Positions 33,298 to 43,000 of a stretch of DNA of 64,000 bases are shown here, piece after piece. The first letter of the stretch is position 1. Each line of letters starts with the position of its first letter. A program made the position numbers and the translations under genes. The stretch is taken from the NCBI GenBank assembly GCA_017413085.1, contig JAFPVC010000006.1, positions 1-64,000 on the forward strand, in the 5' to 3' direction. Under the pieces are notes generated by a model that saw only the letters and a program-made list of their open reading frames with translations, was not told the DNA's origin and searched no databases. The DNA comes from Prevotella sp. GTDB lineage: Bacteria; Bacteroidota; Bacteroidia; Bacteroidales; Bacteroidaceae.

Positions 33298-34599
33298 TCA
33301 TACCGTTATGCTGTCAGCAATCGCTCTTGCAACACACGCAGCAGTGCTCCATGCCGCCTGAAGGTTGAATCCTCCCGTGATTGCATCAACATCAAGTGCC
33401 TCTCCTGCGAAATAAAGTCGTGGGAGATGACGATGCTCAAGTGTCTTTTTATCGATTTCACCGAGCGACACACCACCGCAGGTTACAAATTCATCCTTAT
33501 AGTGACACCGTCCTGTAATGGTAAATTGCTGAGAAGTAAGAGCAGACAGCAGGTTGCTCATCTGTTTCGCATTCACTGCATCACAGCGTTGCGTAGTCGG
33601 CACCTTGGCAAAGCGGAGCAGCCAGCCCCAATGCTTTTGCGTGAGGAAAGGCGGCCAAACGTTTGCTATCAGTTTACCGCTATTACGTTCAAGGAGGTTA
33701 CGCAACATCATTTCAACCTCAGAACCATCCATTTCACCGCACCAGTTTACTATCAGTGTGCCTTGGTAATCATTTGTCGCAAGCACTTGCGCAGCATACG
33801 AAGACAGTTTGAGTATGGCCGGACCGCTCATGCCCCAGTGTGTCCACAGCAAAGGTCCATGCGCACACAGTTTCGTTCCGCCAAGCTTTACCTCTACATT
33901 CTCCACCACCGTACCCATCAGTTCCTGGCAGGGAGCATCACCCCTTGCAGGTTCCTTCTTGTCAGCGCCGGCAAGGTTAAACGTAAACAACGACGGCAGG
34001 GTGTCGGTCATTTTAACATTCAAGTTATGCAAAAATGGTGCACTGCCTCCACCTGTTGCAATGACAACACAATCCGATGAAACCGTAACATTTATCATCT
34101 TGCCTTTGTCGCGATTCTCAAATGACAGTCTGTATCCTTCATCTTCATTAGTCTCAATGGACAGCAATTTCATACTGGTCTCCAACCTTACCCCCTCGCG
34201 GCGCATTGCGCTTAACAGTGTGTTGACAATCTCCATGGCATCCTGCGACTGTGGGAACACACATTCGTCAGGTTGCACGACGAGTTTCACACCCTCTGTC
34301 TTAAACCATTTCATCGTATCTTCATGCGAAAACATGCTAAGCATACGCTGCATAAGCTTGCCACCGCGTGGATAGACCAGATGCAAATCATGATACCGGC
34401 GGGCGTCGTCGGTGAAATGGGCGAAACTGTTCGTCAAGTTACACCTGCCGCCACCAGTCACAGCCACCTTTGCCAAAGCACGGGTACCGCGCTCATAGAC
34501 TGTAATCTCGGCATCAGGCGCAAGCCGCTTCAGCATTATGGCACAGAAGCATCCTGCAGCGCCTGCCCCGATTATGGATATGTTATGTTTACTCGTCAT
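33298..34599 (-). CDS. BaiN/HI0933-type FAD-dependent oxidoreductase
   Basis: The product has 433 residues from ATG 34599. Dinucleotide-binding ISIIGAGAAGCFCAIMLKRL at the N-terminus; VTGGGRCNLTNSFAHF is the HI0933-family signature; C-terminal LYFAGEALDVDAITGGFNLQ followed by AAWSTAACVARAI binds FAD. The family's physiological substrate is mostly unknown; BaiN saturates bile-acid intermediates in clostridia, but Bacteroidetes members need not do that. The start lies only about 7 nt from the -7 box, so the mRNA should be nearly leaderless. Confidence 0.88.
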   Translation of the reverse strand: MTSKHNISIIGAGAAGCFCAIMLKRLAPDAEITVYERGTRALAKVAVTGGGRCNLTNSFAHFTDDARRYHDLHLVYPRGGKLMQRMLSMFSHEDTMKWFKTEGVKLVVQPDECVFPQSQDAMEIVNTLLSAMRREGVRLETSMKLLSIETNEDEGYRLSFENRDKGKMINVTVSSDCVVIATGGGSAPFLHNLNVKMTDTLPSLFTFNLAGADKKEPARGDAPCQELMGTVVENVEVKLGGTKLCAHGPLLWTHWGMSGPAILKLSSYAAQVLATNDYQGTLIVNWCGEMDGSEVEMMLRNLLERNSGKLIANVWPPFLTQKHWGWLLRFAKVPTTQRCDAVNAKQMSNLLSALTSQQFTITGRCHYKDEFVTCGGVSLGEIDKKTLEHRHLPRLYFAGEALDVDAITGGFNLQAAWSTAACVARAIADSITV

Positions 34600-34605
34600 T
34601 TTTGA

Positions 34606-34637
34606 CAAAGTTACGAAAATTAACTTATACTGACAAA
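34606..34637 (-). promoter_or_regulatory. Promoter of the flavoprotein gene
   Basis: Minus-strand TAACTTTG (34606-34613) and TTTG (34634-34637), 20 nt apart. Predicted start of transcription is at or next to the start codon. Confidence 0.75.
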
Positions 34638-34677
34638 CATTTTTCAATAAAAGCATGTTTGTTTCAGAATTATTTTG

Positions 34678-34685
34678 TAATTTTG
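34678..34685 (+). promoter_or_regulatory. -7 box of the C_GCAxxG_C_C operon
   Basis: TAATTTTG, divergent from the flavoprotein promoter and 65 bp away. The nearest TTTG (34658-34661) is spaced 16 nt, shorter than usual. Confidence 0.65.
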
Positions 34686-34746
34686 CACTTGATGCAAGGA
34701 AAAACACTCTTGCATGGGATATACACAACTCTTGGAGACGAAAGAA

Positions 34747-35235
34747 ATGAATTGGAAAGAGGAAACAGAACGGCGCGTAAACATGGGCATAAGTTTCTTT
34801 AAGCAGGGTTACAACTGCTCACAGTCAGTCACTCTCGCCTTCGCCGACTGGTACGGAGTGCCGCAGGGACTGATGGCACGGATATCAGCATCGTTCGGCG
34901 GTGGAATGGGAAGAATGCGCGAAACGTGTGGCACAGCATCGGGCATGTTTATGCTTGCGGGTTTAGAGGAGGCTTCAGAACTGGCCGACAAGGAAGTTAA
35001 GGCTCGCAACTATGCCGTGGTGCAGAAACTGGCAGCAGACTTCAAGGAGCAGACAGGCGGCACGATGATATGCCGTGAACTGCTCAAAGGGTATGTGAAA
35101 AACATAACAACTCACCCCGTACCAGACGAGCGCACCGATGAATATTACAAGAAACGTCCATGCGTCAGAATGGTGGAACTGGCCATAAAGACGTACATGA
35201 AATATCTTGCAGAAAAAACAGAACAACAACATTAG
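34747..35235 (+). CDS. C_GCAxxG_C_C family redox-type protein
   Basis: The product has 162 residues from ATG 34747, which has a GGAG 9 nt upstream, unusual here; ATG 34714 is an alternative giving 173. Family Cys positions are visible: GYNCSQSV, the GGGMGRMRETCGTASG core, MICRELLKGYV and KRPCVRMVELA. The four Cys suggest a metal or redox centre. It is widespread in anaerobes, often next to oxidoreductases, and function is not established. The flavoprotein is divergent from it. The 47-residue membrane protein and murF-alr follow on the same strand. Confidence 0.85.
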   Translation: MNWKEETERRVNMGISFFKQGYNCSQSVTLAFADWYGVPQGLMARISASFGGGMGRMRETCGTASGMFMLAGLEEASELADKEVKARNYAVVQKLAADFKEQTGGTMICRELLKGYVKNITTHPVPDERTDEYYKKRPCVRMVELAIKTYMKYLAEKTEQQH

Positions 35236-35310
35236 GACAATTCAAATTAGAAGCAAAATAGAAGGAGACTTTTTATACATAAATACGGAAACAAATAAAC
35301 TGAGACCAAG

Positions 35311-35454
35311 ATGAAGGAGAAAACACGTAATGGATTATTGGGCATACTCATAACTACCGGCCTTACACTGCTATGTGGTCTGGCATACGCCCTGAAAGAG
35401 AAGATAAATGATATCGACATCAATATCGATGCCGATGAAAACGAGAAATTCTGA
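35311..35454 (+). CDS. 47-residue single-span membrane microprotein coupled to murF-alr
   Basis: ATG 35311 to TGA 35452-35454. Basic N-terminus (MKEKTRNG), one span (LLGILITTGLTLLCGLAYAL) and an acidic tail (INDIDINIDADENEKF). The stop codon shares its last A with the murF-alr ATG (TGATG), so the two are translationally coupled. No known domain. The charge pattern (positive inside, acidic tail outside) suggests an inner-membrane protein, perhaps anchoring the cytosolic ligase, but that is inference. Confidence 0.7.
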   Translation: MKEKTRNGLLGILITTGLTLLCGLAYALKEKINDIDINIDADENEKF

Positions 35455-37904
35455 TGAGATATACCATCGACCAAATAACCACGTTGATCGGAGCACACAG
35501 GTATGGCACATTACAGACCAACGTGGCTCACCTGCTTACCGACAGCCGTTCACTGCTTGTAGCTGAAGACACTCTATTTTTCGCACTCCGCACTCCGCAT
35601 GGCGACGGACACCGCTACATCGAGGAACTATATCGCAGGGGTGTGAGGAACTTCTGCGTATCACAGCCTGTCAGCGGGATTCCAACGGAGAATGTCAACC
35701 AACTTGTGGTGCCAGACACGCTTGCGGCATTGCAACGACTGGCTGAACGGCACAGAGACGAATTTCAGGCACCAGTCGTAGGCATTACCGGCAGCAACGG
35801 CAAGACCATGGTCAAGGAGTGGCTGTATCAGCTGTTGTCACCGACAATGCACGTCACACGTTCACCGCGCTCTTACAACTCGCAGATTGGCGTACCACTG
35901 TCTGTATGGGGCATGAGGGAAGACACTGACGTGGCTCTGTTTGAGGCTGGAATCAGTCAGCCGGGCGAAATGCAGCGGCTCACCGACATAATACAGCCGA
36001 CAGTCGGCGTATTCACCTCGCTCGGTCAGGCACATCAGGAAAACTTCCATTCCATGGAAGAAAAATGCAGGGAGAAGATGATGCTTTTCAAGGATTGCCA
36101 GACAATCATCTACCCCATGGATAACGACGTGGCGTTCCGCACGCTTAAGCAATGTGGCTACAGCGGCGAACAAATTGGCTGGTCAACGACAAACCCTGCG
36201 GCTGCATTCTATGTAAGCAAGGTTGACAAGCAAACCGATAGCACGTGTATACATTATATATATAAGGGTGCAGAGCATGAGTACTCCATACGCTACATAA
36301 GCGAAGCATCAATCGAGAACTCCATCACATGCGCAGCCACCGCACTGTCGCTCGGTATCGCACCTGACACGCTTGCAGAGCGCATGGCCTTGCTGGAGCC
36401 AGTAGCCATGCGCCTTGAGGTAATGGAGGGACGCAACGGTTGTACGCTGATAAACGATTCATACAACTCCGACCTCGCCTCACTTGACATCGCACTCGAC
36501 TTCATGCACCGCCGTCCTGACCACAAAGGACGCAGCCGCACACTTATACTCAGCGACATTGACCAGACAGGTCTTCAGCCTGCAGAGATACAGCAGCGCG
36601 TAACAGAAATGTCAAGGCAGCGCGGAGTGGACAAACTGATTGTAATAGGCAACCAGTGGCAGGATGCCAACGGACTGGTCATTTATCCCACAACCGACGA
36701 TTTCATCGCAAGCAGTGACTTCACACGGCTGAGCAACGAGGTAATACTAATAAAGGGTGCGCGCCGTTTCCGCTTTGACAAACTTACGGAACTGCTCACG
36801 GAGAAAGTGCACGAAACAACACTTGAAGTCAACCTGAACGCAATGGTGAGAAACCTGAACTGGTATCGCTCACAAATGCAGCCAGAAACTAAACTCGTGT
36901 GCATGATAAAGGCCGACGGCTACGGCACGGGTGCCATAGAAACAGCCAAAACCCTGCAGGATCACCGTGTGGATTATCTCGCAGTGGCAGTGGCCGATGA
37001 GGGTGTAGCCTTGCGTCAGGCCGGCATAACAGCCAACATCATGGTAATGAATCCAGAGATGACGGCATTCAAGACCATGTTTGACTATGACCTTGAACCT
37101 GAAGTATATTCTTTCCGTCTGCTCAGTGCCCTGCGACTGGCTGCACGCAAGGAAGGAATAACCGACTGGCCCATACACATAAAACTGGACACTGGTATGC
37201 ACCGATTGGGTTTCCATCCCATCGACGACATGCCTCAACTCATCAGCAGACTGAAAGCGCAGAGTGCATTGTCTGTACGTTCGGTATTTTCACATTTTGT
37301 TGGCAGCGACGACGATGTTTTCGATGATTTTTCTGCACAGCAATATAAACTATACCAGAAGGGAGCAGACGCTCTGCAGAATGCTTTCCCACACCACATA
37401 CTGCGACACATCTGCAACTCTGCCGGCATAGAGCATTTCCCCGAAAGACAGATGGACATGTGCAGGCTCGGCATAGGACTGTATGGTATCAATCCGCGAA
37501 CCAACAAGATTATAAACAATGTGGCTTCGCTGAAAACGACCATTCTGCAGCTGCGTCATGTGAAGGCAGGCGACTCAATAGGATATTCACGCCGCACCGT
37601 GCTGGAGCACGACTCTCTGATTGCCGCCATTCCAATAGGATATGCCGACGGACTTAACCGTCATCTGGGCAACCGTAACGGCTACTGCCTTGTAAATGGC
37701 CAGAAGGCTGAATACGTAGGCAATATATGTATGGATGTGTGCATGTTAGACGTAACTGGCATAGACTGCCATGAGGGCGACAGCGTGGAGATATTCGGCG
37801 ACAACCTGCCTGTAACGGAACTGTCAGACCGTCTTGACACCATACCATACGAGGTGCTCACCGGTATTTCCAACAGGGTTAAGCGGGTTTATTATGAAGA
37901 ATAA
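35454..37904 (+). CDS. Bifunctional UDP-MurNAc-tripeptide:D-Ala-D-Ala ligase/alanine racemase
   Basis: The product has 816 residues and fuses two cell-wall enzymes. MurF half (1 to about 455): P-loop VVGITGSNGKTMVKEWL, SPRSYNSQIGVPLSVWG, LFEAGISQPGEM, and RLEVMEGRNGCTLINDSYNS. Alr half (about 465-816): MIKADGYGTGAIETAKTL with the PLP Lys, HIKLDTGMHRLGF, GIGLYGIN, and IPIGYADGLNRHLGNRNGY followed by MDVCMLDVT with the second catalytic residue region. It makes D-Ala and joins D-Ala-D-Ala to the tripeptide precursor. This fusion is typical of Bacteroidetes. Confidence 0.95.
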   Translation: MRYTIDQITTLIGAHRYGTLQTNVAHLLTDSRSLLVAEDTLFFALRTPHGDGHRYIEELYRRGVRNFCVSQPVSGIPTENVNQLVVPDTLAALQRLAERHRDEFQAPVVGITGSNGKTMVKEWLYQLLSPTMHVTRSPRSYNSQIGVPLSVWGMREDTDVALFEAGISQPGEMQRLTDIIQPTVGVFTSLGQAHQENFHSMEEKCREKMMLFKDCQTIIYPMDNDVAFRTLKQCGYSGEQIGWSTTNPAAAFYVSKVDKQTDSTCIHYIYKGAEHEYSIRYISEASIENSITCAATALSLGIAPDTLAERMALLEPVAMRLEVMEGRNGCTLINDSYNSDLASLDIALDFMHRRPDHKGRSRTLILSDIDQTGLQPAEIQQRVTEMSRQRGVDKLIVIGNQWQDANGLVIYPTTDDFIASSDFTRLSNEVILIKGARRFRFDKLTELLTEKVHETTLEVNLNAMVRNLNWYRSQMQPETKLVCMIKADGYGTGAIETAKTLQDHRVDYLAVAVADEGVALRQAGITANIMVMNPEMTAFKTMFDYDLEPEVYSFRLLSALRLAARKEGITDWPIHIKLDTGMHRLGFHPIDDMPQLISRLKAQSALSVRSVFSHFVGSDDDVFDDFSAQQYKLYQKGADALQNAFPHHILRHICNSAGIEHFPERQMDMCRLGIGLYGINPRTNKIINNVASLKTTILQLRHVKAGDSIGYSRRTVLEHDSLIAAIPIGYADGLNRHLGNRNGYCLVNGQKAEYVGNICMDVCMLDVTGIDCHEGDSVEIFGDNLPVTELSDRLDTIPYEVLTGISNRVKRVYYEE

Positions 37905-37926
37905 CTTGCGGGCTGACCGCACATTA

Positions 37927-37985
37927 AACAACATGACTCATAATGCAAATTATAAAACCGTGCATTATGAGTCATGTTGTTTTAT
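37927..37985. terminator. Bidirectional terminator between murF-alr and speA
   Basis: A 21-bp perfect stem (37927-37947 and 37961-37981) with a 13-nt AT-rich loop. T-rich on both strands, serving both converging genes. Confidence 0.9.
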
Positions 37986-38000
37986 TGTATGCCTTGCTTT

Positions 38001-39893
38001 TTACTCCAAATACGTATAGCCGTACAGTCCTGAACGATAGTTTGAAAGGAATTCCTTGCCTTCTTCAAGCGTGAGTTCTCCTTTCTTCACGCTCTTTGTA
38101 ACCCAAGTCTCAAGCTTGCGCACGAGTTTCTTTGCCTCGTACTGGGCATATTCGAGTACGTCTTCCACCGTCTCGCCGTCGATTATCTGGTCGATATGGT
38201 AGTGTCCGTCCTTCATTGAGATGTGTACGGCATTGGTGTCGCCAAAGAGGTTGTGCAGGTCACCAAGTATCTCTTGGTATGCTCCCACGAGGAACACCCC
38301 AAGGTAATATGGCTCTCCTTTCTTCAGCGGATGCACGGGCAGCGTTGACGTAATGCGACCCTCTGCCACATACTGTGATATCTTGCCGTCGCTGTCGCAG
38401 GTGATGTCCTGCAGTGTGGCCTGCCTTGTGGGGCGTTCGTCAAGACGCTGCAGCGGAACGATGGGGAATATCTGGTCGATGGCCCACACGTCGGTGAGCG
38501 ACTGGAACAGCGAGAAGTTGCAGAAATACTTGTCGGCAAGCATTTTTCCAATGCTACGCAGTTCTTCTGGTACGTGCTTCATCTGCTTTGTCAATGCCAC
38601 CACCTCGCGGCATACGCTCCAGTACATCGACTCAATCTCGGCACGTGTCTTGAGGTCAACCATTCCCATTGAAAAGAGGTTGAGCGCCTGTTCGCGTATT
38701 TCCTCGGCATCGTGCCAGTCTTCAAGCAGTGAGCGTGCATCCATCTTGCACCATATATCGTAGAGGTCGCGCACCAGCTGGTGGTCGTCGTCCTTAGCTT
38801 CAAACTCCTCCGGCATCATGGGCAGCGAGGCTGTCTCCAGCACGTCGATTACCAACACGCTATGGTGTGCCGACAGTGAGCGTCCGCTCTCTGTTATGAG
38901 GTTGGGATGAGGCAGTTCGTTCTGGTCGGCAGCATTGACGAAGGTATAAACGCAGTCGTTTACATACTCCTGAATGCTGTAATTCACCGATGACTCCGAG
39001 TTGCTCGAGCGCGTGCCGTCATAGTCCACACCCAGTCCACCACCGCAGTCTATGTATTCTATGCCGTAGCCCATCTTGCGCAGGTTGATATAGAACTGTG
39101 CCGCCTCGCGCAGTGCCACCTGAATCTTGCGTATCTTCGTTATCTGTGAACCGATGTGGAAGTGTATCAGTTTCACGCAGTCGTGCATGCCGAGGCTGTC
39201 GAGCTGCTGCAATGCTCCGAGCAGTTCCGATGCTGTCAGTCCAAACTTCGAGGCGTCGCCTCCGCTCTCCTCCCACTTGCCCGAACCGCTCGACGCAAGC
39301 TTAATGCGAATACCAAGGTTTGGCATCACGCCAAGTTTCTTGGCAGCCTTGGCCACGATGTCTATTTCATTGAGTTTCTCAATTACAATAAAGATGCGCT
39401 TACCCATCTTCTGCGCAAGGAGTGCCAGTTCGATATAAGCCTGGTCTTTGTATCCGTTGCAGATGATGAGCGAGTCACTCTGGCACGCTGAAGCAATGAC
39501 GGCATGCAGTTCCGGCTTCGAGCCAGCCTCCAGTCCAAGGTTGAACTTTCGTCCGTGTGATATAATCTCCTCAACCACAGGCTGCATCTGGTTCACCTTG
39601 ATGGGATATATCACAAAGCTCTCACCCTTATAGCCATACTCCTCGGCGGCCTTCTTAAAGCACGACGAGGTCTTTTCGATGCGGTTGTCCAGAATGTCAG
39701 GGAAACGCAGCAACACCGGCGTTGAGATGTCGCGCAACTGCAGTTCGTCAATAATCTCGCGCAAGTCAGCCTCAGCACCATCTTTCAGCGGCGACACGCA
39801 GATGTTGCCCTTATCATTGATACCATAATAGCTGGTACCCCAACCGCTTATGTTATACAACTCCTTAGAGTCGTCAATAGTCCATTTCTTCAT
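38001..39893 (-). CDS. speA: Biosynthetic arginine decarboxylase
   Basis: The product has 630 residues, full length for SpeA. PLP-binding Lys99 in FVIYPIKVNQMQPVVEEII; NLGLEAGSKPELHAVI; HFHIGSQITKI; DCGGGLGVDYDGTRS; and the C-terminal GRITSTLPVHPLKKGEPYYL. It turns arginine into agmatine, first step towards putrescine/spermidine. Start overlaps the aroK stop by 4 nt, so topA-aroK-speA form one leftward operon. Confidence 0.96.
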   Translation of the reverse strand: MKKWTIDDSKELYNISGWGTSYYGINDKGNICVSPLKDGAEADLREIIDELQLRDISTPVLLRFPDILDNRIEKTSSCFKKAAEEYGYKGESFVIYPIKVNQMQPVVEEIISHGRKFNLGLEAGSKPELHAVIASACQSDSLIICNGYKDQAYIELALLAQKMGKRIFIVIEKLNEIDIVAKAAKKLGVMPNLGIRIKLASSGSGKWEESGGDASKFGLTASELLGALQQLDSLGMHDCVKLIHFHIGSQITKIRKIQVALREAAQFYINLRKMGYGIEYIDCGGGLGVDYDGTRSSNSESSVNYSIQEYVNDCVYTFVNAADQNELPHPNLITESGRSLSAHHSVLVIDVLETASLPMMPEEFEAKDDDHQLVRDLYDIWCKMDARSLLEDWHDAEEIREQALNLFSMGMVDLKTRAEIESMYWSVCREVVALTKQMKHVPEELRSIGKMLADKYFCNFSLFQSLTDVWAIDQIFPIVPLQRLDERPTRQATLQDITCDSDGKISQYVAEGRITSTLPVHPLKKGEPYYLGVFLVGAYQEILGDLHNLFGDTNAVHISMKDGHYHIDQIIDGETVEDVLEYAQYEAKKLVRKLETWVTKSVKKGELTLEEGKEFLSNYRSGLYGYTYLE

Positions 39894-40429
39894 AGAACAG
39901 GGGTGATGTTTATCTCTGCCATGACTTTCTCAACCGTGTCGTTTATCTTATCCTCATCCTCCATACAGGGGACGTCAACGATATGGTTGGCCTTCTTGTA
40001 ATATTCCTCACGCTTTGACAGCTGCTCGCGTATAAACGCCTGCAGTTCGTCGTCATTCTTGCCCAACAGCAGCGGACGAATGCCCTTGCCCATCTTCAGA
40101 TGACGGAAGAGCACCTCAGGCGTGGCATTCAGATAGACCACGTCGCCCTGCTGGTTCATGTACTCCATGTTGTCGAAGAAACACGGAGTACCGCCGCCAC
40201 ACGATATGACGACGTTCTCAAACTCAGCCACCTCGTGGAGCATGCGCCGCTCTATGTCGCGGAAACCCTCCTCGCCGCTTTCTGCAAATATGTCAGGCAC
40301 GCGCTTGTGCATGCGCGTTTCTATATACCAGTCAAGGTCATAGAACGTCACGCCCAGACGCTTGGCCAGTTCCTTGCCCACGGTAGTCTTACCGGCTCCC
40401 ATGTAGCCTATGAGAATAATGCGTATCAT
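39890..40429 (-). CDS. aroK: Shikimate kinase
   Basis: The product has 179 residues from ATG 40429 (ATGA overlap with topA). P-loop ILIGYMGAGKTTVGKELA; shikimate-binding DLDWYIETRMHKRV with the Asp, the FRDIERRML Arg, and SCGGGTPCF; lid GKGIRPLL. It phosphorylates shikimate in aromatic amino acid synthesis. Confidence 0.95.
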   Translation of the reverse strand: MIRIILIGYMGAGKTTVGKELAKRLGVTFYDLDWYIETRMHKRVPDIFAESGEEGFRDIERRMLHEVAEFENVVISCGGGTPCFFDNMEYMNQQGDVVYLNATPEVLFRHLKMGKGIRPLLLGKNDDELQAFIREQLSKREEYYKKANHIVDVPCMEDEDKINDTVEKVMAEINITPVL

Positions 40430-42732
40430 TTGTTCACTATGTTCATACATTCCTCGTATGTCAGTTCGGCTGCCTTGTCGTGCATGGCCTTAGGCAAGCG
40501 GTAGTTCTTGCCGTCGTATGCTATGTACGGGCCGTAGCGGCCGTTCATCACCTCGAGTTTCGGATCTTCCTCAAACTTCTTCAGGTGGCGCTGCTGCTCT
40601 GCCTTCTGACTTGCCTCTATCAGTTCACGTGCCTCGTCGAGGGTGATGCACATGGGGTCTTTGTCTTTAGGTATGGACACATACTTTTTCTTATACAGCA
40701 CATAAGGGCCGAACCTGCCCGTACCCACCGTGACAGCATTGCCGTCAATCTCGCCGAGCTCGCGCGGCAGTTTGAATAGTTCCAGTGCCTCGTCAAGCGT
40801 TATCGTCTCCATCGACATAGCCTTGGGCAACTGAGCGAAGCGCGGTTTCTCCTCATCGTCGGCAGTACCTATCTGCACCACCGGACCGTAGCGGCCAATC
40901 TTAACAGATACGGGCTTGCCGGTCTTCGGGTCATCGCCCAGTATGCGCTCGCCGGCCTTATGCTCACTGCGCGTCTTGATGGTCTTCTCCACAGTCGGCT
41001 CAAAGTCCTTGTAGAAAAGTTTCAGCATCTTGTGCCAGTCCTCCTTGCCCTCGGCTATGGCATCGAAATCCTGCTCTACGTTGGCGGTGAAGTTATAGTC
41101 CATTATAGAGGGGAAGTGCTCCATCAGGAAGTCGTTGACCACCGTTCCAACGTCGGTTGGTATGAGCTTGCCTTTCTCGCTTCCTGCCATTTCCTTCTTT
41201 GTCTTTGTCGTCACCTTCTGTCCTTCCAGCGTGTCGATGGTGTATTTGCGCTCTTCGCCCTTCTTGTCGCCCTTTGCCACGTATTCACGCTGCTGTATGG
41301 TCGAGATGGTCGGTGCGTATGTTGACGGACGGCCTATGCCCAGCTCCTCCATCTTGTGCACGAGCGATGCCTCGGTATAGCGTGCCGGTCCCTGTGAATA
41401 GCGTTCCGTTGCCGTTATCTCCTTGCGCTCCACTGTCATGCCTTCCTTCATGCCCTGCGGCAGCATGCCTCCGTCTTCCTTCTGCTCTGTGTCGTCGTCG
41501 CCGGCACTTTCGCGGTATGCCTTTAGGAAACCGTCAAACTTAACCACCTCGCCTGTGGCGATGAACGTTGAGGGCTGAGCCTTCATGGAGCCGCTGTTCC
41601 ACTTCACAGCAATATCCACGGTTGTCTTCTCCAACAGAGCATCGGCCATCTGCGATGCGGCAGTGCGCTTCCATATCAGGTCATACAGGCGTTTCTCCTG
41701 CGAAGTACCCTCTATGGTCTGGTTTGCCATGTATGTCGGACGGATGGCCTCGTGGGCTTCCTGCGCACCCTTGGTATTCGTGGTGAAGTTGCGCGGTTTG
41801 CTGTACTGTTCGCCATACAGGCCAATGACTGCCTCCTTGGCAGTGTTTATGCAGAGCGACGAGAGGTTAACGCTGTCGGTACGCATGTATGTGATATGTC
41901 CGCCCTCATACAGACGCTGCGCCACCATCATGGTCTGGCTTACAGAGAAGTTCAGCTTGCGCGCTGCCTCCTGCTGCAGAGTCGATGTGGTGAACGGCGT
42001 TGCCGGTGAACGTTTCAGCGGCTTCTTCTGTATCGAACTGATGGTGAACGTTGCATCCTTGCAGGCTTCGAGGAATGCCAGCGCCTCCTCATGAGTAGAG
42101 AAACGCTTGTCAAGCTCTGCCTTCATTTCCGCCCCGTCGACGGTGAACACAGCCGTAACGCGGAAATACGGTTCGGCATTAAACGACTGTATCTCGCGCT
42201 CGCGCTCCACTATGAGCCTTACTGCCACCGACTGCACACGGCCTGCCGACAGGCTCGGCTTCACCTTGCGCCACAACACGGGCGACAGGCTGAAGCCCAC
42301 AAGGCGGTCAAGCATTCGCCTGGCCTGCTGTGCATTGGCCAGGTTCATATCTATGTGGCGCGGATTCTCTATCGCAGCCAGAATGGCCGGTTTTGTTATC
42401 TCGTGGAACACTATGCGGTTAGTGCTGGCCTCGTCAAGTCCCAATACCTCGCAAAGGTGCCATGAGATAGCCTCACCCTCGCGGTCTTCATCGGAAGCCA
42501 GCCATACCTTCTTTGCTTTCTTGGCGTTTGCCTTGAGGTCGGCCACCACACGCCGTTTGTCGTCGGGTATTTCGTATTCCGGCTCCAGAGTCTTGAGGTC
42601 AATTGAAATCTCCTTCTTCTTCAAGTCGCGGATGTGGCCGTAGCTCGACATCACCTTGTAGTCCTTGCCAAGAAACTTCTCTATGGTCTTGGCCTTTGCC
42701 GGACTCTCCACTATAACTAAATTGTCTTGCAT
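40426..42732 (-). CDS. topA: DNA topoisomerase I (type IA)
   Basis: The product has 768 residues from ATG 42732, the usual family start (MQDNLVIVESPAKAKTIEKF). Toprim: catalytic Glu in ESPAKAKT and DEDREGEA; active-site Tyr in HITYMRTDSVNLSS. The C-terminus has repeated Toprim_C-type modules (RYGPVVQIG, RFGPYVLYKKKYVSIP, RYGPYIAYDGKNYRLP) and no zinc-finger Cys clusters, the normal Bacteroidetes form. An in-frame ATG at 42810 would add a basic, unconserved 26 residues. It relaxes negative supercoils. Confidence 0.96.
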   Translation of the reverse strand: MQDNLVIVESPAKAKTIEKFLGKDYKVMSSYGHIRDLKKKEISIDLKTLEPEYEIPDDKRRVVADLKANAKKAKKVWLASDEDREGEAISWHLCEVLGLDEASTNRIVFHEITKPAILAAIENPRHIDMNLANAQQARRMLDRLVGFSLSPVLWRKVKPSLSAGRVQSVAVRLIVEREREIQSFNAEPYFRVTAVFTVDGAEMKAELDKRFSTHEEALAFLEACKDATFTISSIQKKPLKRSPATPFTTSTLQQEAARKLNFSVSQTMMVAQRLYEGGHITYMRTDSVNLSSLCINTAKEAVIGLYGEQYSKPRNFTTNTKGAQEAHEAIRPTYMANQTIEGTSQEKRLYDLIWKRTAASQMADALLEKTTVDIAVKWNSGSMKAQPSTFIATGEVVKFDGFLKAYRESAGDDDTEQKEDGGMLPQGMKEGMTVERKEITATERYSQGPARYTEASLVHKMEELGIGRPSTYAPTISTIQQREYVAKGDKKGEERKYTIDTLEGQKVTTKTKKEMAGSEKGKLIPTDVGTVVNDFLMEHFPSIMDYNFTANVEQDFDAIAEGKEDWHKMLKLFYKDFEPTVEKTIKTRSEHKAGERILGDDPKTGKPVSVKIGRYGPVVQIGTADDEEKPRFAQLPKAMSMETITLDEALELFKLPRELGEIDGNAVTVGTGRFGPYVLYKKKYVSIPKDKDPMCITLDEARELIEASQKAEQQRHLKKFEEDPKLEVMNGRYGPYIAYDGKNYRLPKAMHDKAAELTYEECMNIVNK

Positions 42733-42835
42733 CTTTTTTAGTCGTTTGGTTTTTGGACGTTTTAGTCGTTCAGGAACACTGTGTAATCTCTCCCGCATCC
42801 TAAACGACAAATCTCCTATTCTCCTAAATTTGCGT

Positions 42836-42843
42836 GCAAAATT
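42836..42843 (-). promoter_or_regulatory. -7 box of the topA-aroK-speA operon
   Basis: Minus-strand TAATTTTG. The leader of about 100 nt carries two direct copies of TTTTAGTCGTT (42728-42775). Confidence 0.65.
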
Positions 42844-42962
42844 ACAAAAACTTTTTCTTCTACCTTATTATATATACCTTATTTTTATTTTTTTAACAGA
42901 AAAACATCGTGATATTAGCGTTCAAAATAAAAAAATGAGTGGAGCATTTGTGATAAAAAAGA

Positions 42963-42993
42963 AAATCGGCAAGTAATGATTACCTGCCGATTT
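42963..42993 (-). terminator. Terminator of tRNA-Lys
   Basis: AAATCGGCA (42963-42971) and TGCCGATTT (42985-42993); read leftward it ends in TTCTTTTTT. Confidence 0.8.
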
Positions 42994-43000
42994 CTTTTGG

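Noticed and set aside
33220-34080. 286-codon plus-strand frame opposite the flavoprotein gene
   Set aside because: Antisense to a strongly conserved protein, with no promoter or domain.
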